Of a stretch of DNA of 9,240 nt, positions 1 through 6,613 are shown one piece after another (positions within the stretch are counted from its first letter, which is position 1; each line of letters begins with the position of its first letter). The DNA comes from an uncultured Pseudomonadota bacterium (GTDB lineage: Bacteria; Pseudomonadota; Gammaproteobacteria; Burkholderiales; Thiobacillaceae). The notes under the pieces are model-generated. The model was not told where the DNA came from. It saw nothing but the letters and a program-made list of their open reading frames with translations, and ran no database searches. The stretch lies in contig CAIXFP010000454.1 of assembly GCA_903918705.1 (NCBI GenBank), forward strand, positions 1 through 9,240, given 5' to 3'. A program made the translations under genes and the position numbers.

Positions 1-987
<987 letters not shown>

Positions 988-990
988 GAA

Positions 991-1021
991 GCGCTCCAAC
1001 AGAGAAAAACGCGGGGAGCGC
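991..1021 (-). promoter_or_regulatory. Hairpin predicted to mask the thiC Shine-Dalgarno sequence
   Basis: On the minus strand, GCGCTCC (1021-1015) and GGAGCGC (997-991) form a perfect 7-bp stem with a 17-nt loop. The 3' arm contains the GGAG that is the thiC Shine-Dalgarno, six bases before the ATG. Formation would block initiation, the usual logic of TPP-off riboswitches in proteobacteria. The perfect complementarity is seen directly; the regulatory role is inferred. Confidence 0.6.
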
Positions 1022-1034
1022 AGGCGGTGCCTGG

Positions 1035-1119
1035 ACGCTTCCCTACGCCGGTATGGTCCGGATCAGGTTCCAAGGGTGTGATCTCAGCCGTCTGCAGCGT
1101 TTGACGGCACCCCTAACGT
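1035..1119 (-). promoter_or_regulatory. TPP (THI-box) riboswitch
   Basis: Read on the minus strand, this segment has the conserved thiamine pyrophosphate aptamer pieces in order: GGGGTGCC, a GCCGTC/GACGGC helix, CTGAGA (1087-1082), ACCCTT, GAACCTGATCCGG, and ACCGGCGTAGGGAAG. The outer P1 helix can form from ACGTT (1119-1115) and AGCGT (1039-1035). It sits between sucD and thiC in the thiC orientation, ending about 48 bases before the thiC ATG. Binding of TPP is expected to lower thiC expression. I see no intrinsic terminator between aptamer and start, and there is a Shine-Dalgarno hairpin, so control is probably at translation. Confidence 0.97.
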
Positions 1120-1127
1120 GTGGCCCG

Positions 1128-1156
1128 AAACTAGCTGAAAGCGGGCGGTAAAACAA
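1128..1156 (-). promoter_or_regulatory. Possible thiC promoter
   Basis: On the minus strand TTGTTT (1156-1151) and TAGTTT (1133-1128) are 17 bases apart, and a start about 7 bases on would fall right at the 5' edge of the TPP aptamer. Each hexamer matches only three of six sigma70 consensus bases, so this rests mainly on position. Confidence 0.3.
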
Positions 1157-1179
1157 CCACTTCGGCGTTAGGCGTGACC

Positions 1180-1197
1180 TGTAGCGCCGGCGCTACA
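1180..1197. terminator. Perfect 18-bp palindrome just after sucD
   Basis: TGTAGCGCCGGCGCTACA is identical to its reverse complement and begins three bases after the sucD stop codon. As RNA it would give a 7-bp stem with a CCGG loop. There is no U-run on either side, so it is not a classic intrinsic terminator. It could protect the sucCD mRNA 3' end, act as a weak terminator, or be a protein-binding site upstream of the thiC promoter. Confidence 0.4.
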
Positions 1198-1200
1198 CGC

Positions 1201-2079
1201 TCACATCCGCCGCTGGATGGCCTCGGCGCAGGCCTCGCCGATGCCCGCCGGGCTGGCGGCTACCACTACCCCGGCGGCTTGGAGGGCCGCGATTTTCTCC
1301 CTGGCCGTACCCTTGCCGCCGCTGATGATGGCGCCGGCATGACCCATGCGCTTGCCCGGCGGCGCGGTCTGGCCGGCGATGTATCCCGCGACGGGTTTGG
1401 TCACATGCGCCTTGATGTATTCCGCCGCCTCTTCCTCGCGGCTGCCGCCGATCTCGCCCACCATGACGATGGCTTCGGTTTCCGGGTCGGCCTGGAATAG
1501 CTCCAGACAATCGACGAAATCCAGGCCCTTGATGGGGTCACCGCCGATGCCTACACAGGTGGTCTGGCCCAGGCCCAACCGGGTGGTCTGGAACACCGCC
1601 TCGTAGGTCAGGGTGCCGGAGCGGGAGACGATGCCCACCTTGCCTTTCCGGTGAATGAAGCCGGGCATGATGCCGATCTTGCATTCGTCCGGGGTGATGA
1701 TGCCGGGGCAGTTGGGGCCGATCAGCACAGTGTCATTTGCCCTAATCGCCGCCTTCACGTTGATCATGTCGCGTACCGGGATGCCCTCGGTGATGCACAC
1801 CACCACCTTGATGCCGGCCTCCGCCGCCTCCAGGATGCCGTCGGCCGCATAGGCGGGCGGCACGTAGATGACCGAGGCGTCGGCGCCGGTGGCCTTCACG
1901 GCATCCTTGACGGTGTTGAACACTGGGCGGTCCAGGTGCATCTGCCCGCCCTTGCCGGGGGTGACGCCCCCCACCATCTGGGTGCCGTAGGCAATGGCCT
2001 GCTCTGAATGGAAGGTGCCCTGGCGGCCGGTGTAGCCCTGGCAGATGACCTTGGTGTCTTTATTTACGAGGATGCTCAT
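1201..2079 (-). CDS. sucD: Succinyl-CoA synthetase (ADP-forming) alpha subunit
   Basis: SucD is the CoA-binding, phosphohistidine-carrying subunit of succinyl-CoA ligase. With SucC it interconverts succinyl-CoA plus ADP/GDP and Pi with succinate, CoA and ATP/GTP in the TCA cycle. The 292-residue product is close to the usual ~289. Visible landmarks are the N-terminal Rossmann CoA-binding region (CQGYTGRQGTFH, residues 13-24), GPNCPGII (121-128), SRSGTLTYE (152-160) and the active-site GHAGAI around His247, which is phosphorylated in the family. The sequence looks fully intact. It lies 15 bp after the HicB-like gene, in the sucC orientation. Its Shine-Dalgarno is weak (only GGA about 10 bases before ATG), so translation may depend partly on coupling to the upstream gene. 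Confidence 0.98.
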   Translation of the reverse strand: MSILVNKDTKVICQGYTGRQGTFHSEQAIAYGTQMVGGVTPGKGGQMHLDRPVFNTVKDAVKATGADASVIYVPPAYAADGILEAAEAGIKVVVCITEGIPVRDMINVKAAIRANDTVLIGPNCPGIITPDECKIGIMPGFIHRKGKVGIVSRSGTLTYEAVFQTTRLGLGQTTCVGIGGDPIKGLDFVDCLELFQADPETEAIVMVGEIGGSREEEAAEYIKAHVTKPVAGYIAGQTAPPGKRMGHAGAIISGGKGTAREKIAALQAAGVVVAASPAGIGEACAEAIQRRM

Positions 2080-2094
2080 GGTCGGGTGTCCGTA

Positions 2095-2259
2095 TCAGTA
2101 GTCGGCCAGTTCGTCTTCGGCATAGGTGGTGGCGAGGGCCTCCACCGCGGCACGGGCTTCATCGGCGCTGGCGCCGTAGGCCATCACGCCGGGCAGGGCC
2201 GGCACGTCCGCCAGCCAGCGGCCGTCTTCCTGCTGCTCGCATTCGATCTTGTATTTCAT
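2095..2259 (-). CDS. HicB-like small protein between sucC and sucD
   Basis: A 54-residue gene. It begins MKYKIECEQQEDGRWLADVP, continues LPGVMAYGASADEARAAVEALA, and ends TTYAEDELADY. This is the HicB-like (UPF0150/DUF1902-type) N-terminal fold: a short beta hairpin with the D-G-R-W turn, the signature LPGV-A-G-S-EA, then an amphipathic helix. HicB proteins neutralise the HicA mRNA interferase, and most carry an extra C-terminal DNA-binding domain. This one stops after the first domain and has no HicA gene beside it, so it may be a solitary regulator-like protein. The ATG overlaps the sucC stop as ATGA, indicating translational coupling, and the stop is 15 bp before the sucD start. I see no frameshift or early stop. 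Its cellular role is unknown. Confidence 0.85.
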   Translation of the reverse strand: MKYKIECEQQEDGRWLADVPALPGVMAYGASADEARAAVEALATTYAEDELADY

Positions 2260-3437
2260 GCCGCCGCCCCGGCCGCGGCCACGGCTTGCCGGGCGGCCTC
2301 GTTGAGGTCGTTGCTGGCGATGATGGGCAGCCCCAGTTCCGCCACCGCATCGGCCAACATCTTGCGGCCCAGGTCCACGTTGGTGCCCTCCAGGCGCACC
2401 ACCACCGGAATGGCCACACCCACGTCCTTGACCGCATCGATCACGCCCTGGGCGATGATGTCGCAGCGCATGATGCCGCCGAAAATATTGATCAGCACCG
2501 CCTTCACGTTGGGGTCGGCCAGGATGATCTTGAACGCCTGGGACACCGTGGCAGCCGTGGCGCCGCCGCCCACGTCGAGGAAGTTGGCGGGCATGCCGCC
2601 GGAGAGTTTGATCAGGTCCATGGTGGCCATGGCCAGCCCCGCCCCGTTGACCATGCAGCCGATGTTGCCGTTCAAGGCGATGTAGTTGACGTCGTGGGCG
2701 TGGGCCAGGGCTTCCTTGGTGTCGATCTGGGTCTCGTCGGCAATGGCGGCCAGGGCCTTCTGCCGGTACAGGGCGTTGTCCTCCACCCCCATCTTGCAGT
2801 CCAGCGGCAGGATGCGGCCGTCAGTCGTGACGATGAGCGGGTTGATCTCCAGCAGGGCCAGGTCCTTGTCCAGGAACACCCGGTACAGCGTCTTCACCAG
2901 CTTCACGAAGGCGCCGACCTGCTCGCCCGCCAGCCCCAGGCCGAAGGCCAGGTCGCGGCCCTGATAGTCCATCAGGCCGGTGATGGGGTTGACCCATTCC
3001 TTGAGGATTTTCTCCGGCTCGTTGCGCGCCACTTCCTCGATTTCCATGCCGCCGGCGGTCGAGGCCACCAGGCCGATCTTCTCGGCGCCCCGGTCCACGG
3101 TGATGGACAGGTAAAGCTCGCGGGCGATGGGCAGGGTCTCCTCGATCAGCACCTGGGACACCGGCTGGCCGTCGGGGGCGTTCTGGTAGGTGGTGAGGCG
3201 GCTGCCCAGCAGGACCCCGGCGATGGCAGCCAGGTCTTCGACGCTGCGGCACAGCTTCACGCCCCCCGCCTTGCCGCGCCCGCCGGCGTGGATCTGGGCC
3301 TTGGCGACCCAGGCTTCGCCGCCCAGGTCGGCGGCGGCCTGGGCGCATTCCGCGGCGCTGGTGATGACCACGCCGCGCGGGGTAACGATGCCGTACTCGC
3401 GCAGCACGGCTTTGGCCTGGTACTCGTGGAGGTTCAT
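2256..3437 (-). CDS. sucC: Succinyl-CoA synthetase (ADP-forming) beta subunit
   Basis: SucC is the ATP-grasp, nucleotide- and succinate-binding subunit of succinyl-CoA ligase in the TCA cycle. It has 393 residues, against about 388 in well-known homologues. It starts MNLHEYQAKAVLREYGI, typical of the family. The ATP-grasp glycine-rich loop GGRGKAGG is at residues 52-59. The middle contains IARELYLSITVDR, DLALLEINPLIV and DCKMGVEDNALYR. The C-terminal ligase domain contains NGAGLAMATMD, FLDVGGGA and VLINIFGGIMRCDIIAQGV. GAGG lies five bases before the ATG, so the start is well supported. The stop overlaps the next gene as ATGA. A decayed PIN-toxin fragment ends two bases before this gene, so its remains supply the sucC Shine-Dalgarno. 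No convincing promoter was seen directly upstream; it may be read from the nemA side. Confidence 0.98.
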   Translation of the reverse strand: MNLHEYQAKAVLREYGIVTPRGVVITSAAECAQAAADLGGEAWVAKAQIHAGGRGKAGGVKLCRSVEDLAAIAGVLLGSRLTTYQNAPDGQPVSQVLIEETLPIARELYLSITVDRGAEKIGLVASTAGGMEIEEVARNEPEKILKEWVNPITGLMDYQGRDLAFGLGLAGEQVGAFVKLVKTLYRVFLDKDLALLEINPLIVTTDGRILPLDCKMGVEDNALYRQKALAAIADETQIDTKEALAHAHDVNYIALNGNIGCMVNGAGLAMATMDLIKLSGGMPANFLDVGGGATAATVSQAFKIILADPNVKAVLINIFGGIMRCDIIAQGVIDAVKDVGVAIPVVVRLEGTNVDLGRKMLADAVAELGLPIIASNDLNEAARQAVAAAGAAA

Positions 3438-3439
3438 GC

Positions 3440-3609
3440 CTACCTCAGGAAAAAGGGGTTAAGGACCGGTACGCCGGTGGCCTGCATTGTCGGACATTGC
3501 GCGTCACCACGGCCAACCCGCGTTTCCGCGCGGCGGCGGCGAGCAGCGACCCGGCAGCGAATTTGGCGATGCCATGCCCCAGGAAGGCGGATAAGCCAGT
3601 TCGCCTCAT
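3440..3609 (-). pseudogene. Remnant of a PIN-domain (VapC/FitB-type) toxin gene, C-terminal part, frameshifted
   Basis: PIN-domain toxins are Mg-dependent ribonucleases whose C-terminus typically reads D-LIAATA--HGL-VVTRNVRD--ATGVPVLNPF. Minus-strand translation here gives AAGSLLAAAARKRGLAVVTRN followed by VR (about 3555-3490). One base out of frame it then gives MQATGVPVLNPFFLR and a stop at 3442-3440. Together these rebuild the family C-terminus, with a frameshift between about 3492 and 3487. The aspartate expected before the LIAA block reads as glycine, so an acidic active-site residue is also lost. The N-terminal two thirds is missing: the preceding frame runs back into the 3' end of the hydrolase gene, and the left limit given is where that gene stops. 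No antitoxin (VapB) gene is visible. It cannot make an active toxin. Confidence 0.7.
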
Positions 3610-4244
3610 GCCTCGTCGCCCACGAACGGGTTGTGCCGCCGCTCGAAACCCAGGCTGCTCATGGGACCATGTCCGGGCACGAAGGCCACGTCGTCGCCCA
3701 GGGGGAAGAGTTTGTTACGAATCGAGGCGATCAGATCGTCGTAATTACCGCGCGGGAAATCGGTGCGGCCGATGCTGCCCTTGAACAAAACGTCGCCGAC
3801 GAAGGCGTGGCGGCTTTCCGGTTCGAACAGCACCACATGGCCGGGAGTGTGGCCGGGGCAGTGGATCACGCGCAGTTCCAGTTCGCCCAGGCCTACCTTG
3901 TCGCCATCGCATAACCACCGCGTGGGCGCGAAGGGCAGGGCGGCCGGAAAGCCGAACATCACCGACTGGGAGGGCAGGTTGTCGAGGAGGAATTGATCGT
4001 CCCGGTGCGGACCGACGATGGGCAGATCCAGCCGGCGCGAAAGTTCCAGGGCGCCGCCGACGTGATCCAGATGGCCGTGGGTGAGCAGTAACTTGTCCAG
4101 TTTGACGCCGGCCCGGTCGACGGCAGCCAGCAGCACGTCGACGTCACCGCCGGGATCCACCAGGGCGGCGCGGCGGGTGGCCTCGCACCAGATCAGGGAA
4201 CAGTTCTGCTGATAGGGCGTGACCGGGAGAATGGCGAACTTCAT
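3606..4244 (-). CDS. Metallo-beta-lactamase-fold hydrolase, glyoxalase II-like (GloC/YcbL type)
   Basis: A 212-residue cytoplasmic enzyme of the size of E. coli GloC (about 215). GloC hydrolyses S-lactoylglutathione to lactate and glutathione in methylglyoxal detoxification. The start, MKFAILPVTPYQQNCSLIWC, is typical of this subgroup. The binuclear metal site is complete: THGHLDH (residues 55-61), His132 in GHTPGHV, Asp151 in FVGDVLFKGSIGRTDFPRGN, and His192 in VPGHGP. The ATG overlaps the stop of the upstream Old Yellow Enzyme as ATGA, so the two genes are almost certainly co-translated. The neighbouring electrophile reductase fits a detoxification pair. Substrate is inferred from family; other thioester hydrolases of the same fold cannot be excluded. 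The preferred start is this overlapping ATG rather than extending into the previous gene. Confidence 0.93.
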   Translation of the reverse strand: MKFAILPVTPYQQNCSLIWCEATRRAALVDPGGDVDVLLAAVDRAGVKLDKLLLTHGHLDHVGGALELSRRLDLPIVGPHRDDQFLLDNLPSQSVMFGFPAALPFAPTRWLCDGDKVGLGELELRVIHCPGHTPGHVVLFEPESRHAFVGDVLFKGSIGRTDFPRGNYDDLIASIRNKLFPLGDDVAFVPGHGPMSSLGFERRHNPFVGDEA

Positions 4245-5323
4245 GCGGCTTCCAGGCTGGGATAGTCGGTATAGCCCCGTTCCGCGCCGCCGTAGAACGT
4301 GGTCGGGTCGGGGGTGTTGAGGGGAGCGTTGGCCTGGTAACGCGCGGGCAGATCGGGATTGGCGATGAAGGGCACGCCGAACGCCACCAGGTCGGCGCGG
4401 CCGGCGGCCAGCACGGCATTGGCGCGGTCGCGGTCGTAGCCGGCGTTGGTCATCAGCACCCCCTTCCAGATATCCCGCAGCGCCAGCGGGTCGAAATACG
4501 GGCCGGCCGCCCCCGGCGCATCCTTGCCCATCTCGGTGAGATGCAGGTAGGCGAGGCCGAAGGGATTGAGCAATTCCACCACTCGACTGAAAGTGCCCTG
4601 GGGGTTGGAATCGCGCATATCGTTGAACGGCTGGAGGGGGGACAGGCGCACGCCGACCCGGTCCGCGCCCCACACCGGACAGACCGCCGCCAGCACTTCC
4701 AGGAGCAGCCGGGCACGGTTGTCGACACTACCGCCATAGGCGTCGCTGCGGTGATTGCTGCCGTCGCGCAGAAACTCGTCGAGCAGATAGCCGTTGGCGG
4801 CATGCACTTCGACGCCGTCGAAGCCGGCTGCCAAAGCCAGGGCGGCGGCGTGGCGGAATTGCTCGACGATGCCCGGCAATTCGGCGGTTTCCAGAGCGCG
4901 GGGCGTGACGTAGGGCTGCATGCCCTGGTAGGTGACGGCGTCCCCGGTCGGGCGGAGAGCCGAGGGAGCCACCGGCAGTTGGCCATCGACTTGCAACGAA
5001 GGATGGGAAATGCGGCCGACATGCCAGAGTTGGCAATAGATGCGCCCGCCAGCGGCGTGTACCGCGCCGGTCACCGTCCGCCAGCCGGCCACCTGGGCCT
5101 CGTTCCAGATGCCCGGGGTGAGCGGATAACCGATGGCGCTGGGGGCAATGCAGGTGGCTTCGCTGATCAGCAGGCCGGCGCTGGCGCGCTGGCGGTAATA
5201 CTCGACGTTGAGGGGGCCGGGCACGCCTTCCGGCGTGGAGCGGTTGCGAGTCAACGGCGCCATGGCCAGGCGGTTGGGCAGCGTAAGGGGGCCGAGTTGC
5301 AGCGGGGTGAACAGATCGGGCAT
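4241..5323 (-). CDS. Old Yellow Enzyme-family alkene reductase (NemA-like)
   Basis: An FMN-dependent, NAD(P)H-using flavoenzyme that reduces activated C=C bonds, N-ethylmaleimide, nitrate esters and similar electrophiles. The 360-residue length is typical (NemA is about 365). Visible are the start LFTPLQLGPLTLPNRLAMAP, the FMN-contacting Thr25 in PLTRNRS, Gln98 in CQLWHVGR, and the substrate-binding His174, Asn177 and Tyr179 in EVHAANGYLLDEFL. RSDAYGGSVDNRARLLLEV follows, and near the C-terminus VAFGVPFIANPDLP, which belongs to the phosphate-binding end of the TIM barrel. A strong AAGGAG lies six bases before the ATG. It is the first gene of the minus-strand run, overlaps the hydrolase by 4 bp, and faces a divergent gene across 159 bp. 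A short inverted repeat just upstream may be an operator. Exact substrate is unknown. Confidence 0.95.
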   Translation of the reverse strand: MPDLFTPLQLGPLTLPNRLAMAPLTRNRSTPEGVPGPLNVEYYRQRASAGLLISEATCIAPSAIGYPLTPGIWNEAQVAGWRTVTGAVHAAGGRIYCQLWHVGRISHPSLQVDGQLPVAPSALRPTGDAVTYQGMQPYVTPRALETAELPGIVEQFRHAAALALAAGFDGVEVHAANGYLLDEFLRDGSNHRSDAYGGSVDNRARLLLEVLAAVCPVWGADRVGVRLSPLQPFNDMRDSNPQGTFSRVVELLNPFGLAYLHLTEMGKDAPGAAGPYFDPLALRDIWKGVLMTNAGYDRDRANAVLAAGRADLVAFGVPFIANPDLPARYQANAPLNTPDPTTFYGGAERGYTDYPSLEAA

Positions 5324-5343
5324 GGTGTTCTCCTTGATGGGTG

Positions 5344-5356
5344 CGCTAGCCTAGCG
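5344..5356. promoter_or_regulatory. Inverted repeat upstream of the nemA-like gene
   Basis: CGCTAG-C-CTAGCG is a perfect 6+6 bp inverted repeat about 20 bp before the nemA-like ATG, just outside the Shine-Dalgarno. It could be an operator for a dimeric repressor, since Old Yellow Enzyme genes are often controlled by TetR-type electrophile sensors. No such regulator gene is in the window. The symmetry is seen; the function is inference. Confidence 0.3.
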
Positions 5357-5411
5357 GGGCCCGGATGTCTTTGCCAGCCATGTCTTCGATTCCCGGCTGC
5401 CCAGTGTGGTG

Positions 5412-5417
5412 GATAAT
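5412..5417 (+). promoter_or_regulatory. Possible -10 element for the small exported-protein gene
   Basis: GATAAT matches five of six bases of the sigma70 -10 consensus, about 65 bases before the ATG at 5483. No good -35 lies at the right distance (best TTCCCG, 16 bases upstream), so the call is weak. Confidence 0.25.
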
Positions 5418-5436
5418 TCCTCCGTCGAGAACCAAC

Positions 5437-5464
5437 CGGGTGCCGCGTGAGCGGCCGGCACCCG
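5437..5464 (+). promoter_or_regulatory. Strong hairpin in the leader of the small exported-protein gene
   Basis: CGGGTGCCG (5437-5445) and CGGCACCCG (5456-5464) form a perfect 9-bp GC-rich stem with a 10-nt loop. It ends 18 bases before the ATG at 5483 and leaves the AAGGA ribosome site exposed. It is not followed by a T-run on the plus strand, so it is not a plain terminator. It may stabilise the leader or act in regulation. Confidence 0.45.
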
Positions 5465-5482
5465 TTCAATTAAGGAATCTCC

Positions 5483-5845
5483 ATGGTCCCACGCTGTTTT
5501 GCCCTAGCGGCTTTTCTGGCTGTTTCGTCTTGCCCGGCCGTGGCCGGGCAAGACCCCTACGGTGTTGCCGATCCCTATGGCGTTGCCGATCCGGAGGCAA
5601 GCATAGGCAGCGCCTGGCGAAATCATGGCAGCAACTGGAGCCATCCTGGGACAGCGCCGCCCGGCGACGCGCCTACCCTCACATTGCAGCGGCGGGGGCC
5701 GCGGCCTTCTCTGGAAATGAGAGAGAAACTGAATGACATGTCACCTGATGAGCGACGGGTGTACCTTCGGGATTTTCGCAAGCAATGTCTACGGGAAGCC
5801 AGCGCCAGCAAGGATTGTCAATGGGCGTTAAAAAAGCCGGACTGA
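5483..5845 (+). CDS. Small exported protein of unknown function with DPYGVA repeat
   Basis: I do not recognise this 120-residue product. Residues 1-21 form a signal peptide (MVPRCFALAAFLAVSSCPAV followed by A), with a likely signal peptidase I site AVA|GQ; the cysteine in AVSSC makes a lipoprotein reading possible but weaker. After it come two copies of DPYGVA (residues 24-35), a low-complexity stretch rich in Gly, Ser, His and Pro, then a charged helical C-terminus (MREKLNDMSPDERRVYLRDF with RKQCLREASASKDCQ following) that has two cysteines able to pair. The MSPDERR-Y segment resembles short helices in periplasmic stress proteins, but this is not enough for a family call. AAGGA lies seven bases before the ATG. 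It is divergent from the nemA-like gene and 35 bp ahead of the next plus-strand gene, possibly co-transcribed. Confidence 0.75.
   Translation: MVPRCFALAAFLAVSSCPAVAGQDPYGVADPYGVADPEASIGSAWRNHGSNWSHPGTAPPGDAPTLTLQRRGPRPSLEMREKLNDMSPDERRVYLRDFRKQCLREASASKDCQWALKKPD
5552..5587 (+). repeat. 18-bp tandem duplication (two units) encoding DPYGVA
   Basis: GACCCCTACGGTGTTGCC and GATCCCTATGGCGTTGCC lie head to tail. They differ at three positions, all third codon bases, so the peptide is conserved while the DNA has drifted. This suggests the hexapeptide is kept by selection or that the duplication is not recent. Confidence 0.85.
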
Positions 5846-5880
5846 TGCGTGATCGACGCTAAGCCACTAAATTCCAGCCC

Positions 5881-6567
5881 ATGCCCCCCGACGCCCTGTT
5901 GTTTCTTTCCAGCCATTGCCCCCACTGCGCCGCCCTGCTGACGGCCTTGGCCGACCTGGTGAAGCGCGGCGTGATCGGGCGGATGGAAGCGGTGAACCTG
6001 GAAATTCTGCCCCAGGCCGGCGCGGCGCTGGGTGTGCGCGGCGTGCCCTGGTTGCGCCTGGGGCCGTTCACCTTGCTCGGGGCGCACACGCGGGAGGAAC
6101 TGGAAATTTGGGCTGGGCGAGCTGCGTCTCCCGAGGGTATGGCCGATGCGTTCCACGATTTGCTGAAAACCGGCGGCCTCCCACAGGTCCTGCAACTGGT
6201 GGCGGAAGACACGGCGCGGCTGGCGGCCCTGCTGCCCATCGTCGGCAATCCGGAGGCGAGCATCAATGTGCGTCTGGGCGCCGGCGTGGTGTTCGAGGAC
6301 CATGCGGGATCGCCGGCCCTGTGGGCCTTGATCCCTGCCCTGGGCACGTTGACCGGCCACGCCGATGCGCGAGTGCGCGCCGATGCCTGCCACTACCTGG
6401 GTTTGAGCGGCAGTCCCGATGCGCGGCCCTGGCTGGAAAAGCGGCTGGAGGATGCCAACGCGGACGTGCGGGAAATTGCGCGGGATGGGCTGAACCCGTC
6501 GCTTGCCGTTCCGGACCAGGCGGCATTGCCCTTGGCCTCTGGACGGGAAGACCACCACAATAAATAA
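5881..6567 (+). CDS. Thioredoxin-like domain plus HEAT-like repeat protein
   Basis: A 228-residue protein with no signal peptide, so probably cytoplasmic. Residues 1-80 look like a thioredoxin fold: the start LLFLSSHCPHC carries a redox CxxC (Cys13-Pro-His-Cys16) at the end of a beta strand, and GVRGVPW supplies the cis-proline (Pro56). Residues about 85-125 are a linker of helices. Residues about 145-205 are helical with a HEAT pattern (IPALGTLTGHADARVRADAC, then HYLGL, then ARPWLEKRLEDANADVREIA). The fusion suggests a thiol redox or disulfide-handling protein with a protein-binding module; the partner is unknown. The start is fixed by an in-frame stop at 5860-5862, although there is no clear Shine-Dalgarno. 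It follows the exported-protein gene by 35 bp. Function beyond the domain call is not established. Confidence 0.85.
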   Translation: MPPDALLFLSSHCPHCAALLTALADLVKRGVIGRMEAVNLEILPQAGAALGVRGVPWLRLGPFTLLGAHTREELEIWAGRAASPEGMADAFHDLLKTGGLPQVLQLVAEDTARLAALLPIVGNPEASINVRLGAGVVFEDHAGSPALWALIPALGTLTGHADARVRADACHYLGLSGSPDARPWLEKRLEDANADVREIARDGLNPSLAVPDQAALPLASGREDHHNK

Positions 6568-6572
6568 CATCA

Positions 6573-6601
6573 TTGACATAATCGCCAAAATAAACTACAA
6601 A
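6573..6601 (+). promoter_or_regulatory. Sigma70-type promoter of the riboswitch/S53 peptidase transcript
   Basis: A perfect -35 TTGACA (6573-6578) is followed after 17 bases by TACAAA (6596-6601). The region is strikingly AT-rich compared with its surroundings. Transcription would start near 6608, about 35 bases before the cyclic di-GMP aptamer, so the whole leader is transcribed. Confidence 0.65.
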
Positions 6602-6613
6602 TACGACAAATTC

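Noticed and set aside
1005..1021. Intrinsic terminator ending in the T-run before thiC
   Set aside because: The minus strand does have TTTTT after GCGCTCCCCGCG, but only a 3-bp stem can form in front of it, so termination is not supported.
3497..3784. A 95-codon plus-strand open frame over the gap upstream of sucC
   Set aside because: Arg/Ala-rich with no family features, and the minus-strand PIN-toxin remnant accounts for the region better.
2286..3914. A 542-codon plus-strand open frame opposite sucC and the hydrolase
   Set aside because: It is antisense to two clearly conserved genes, reads as His/Gly/Gln/Val-rich low-complexity sequence, and has no family features. It is an expected artefact of high third-position GC.
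5818..6588. A 256-codon minus-strand open frame opposite the thioredoxin/HEAT gene
   Set aside because: It is antisense to a gene with recognisable domains, and its Gln/Arg/His-rich translation shows no family pattern.
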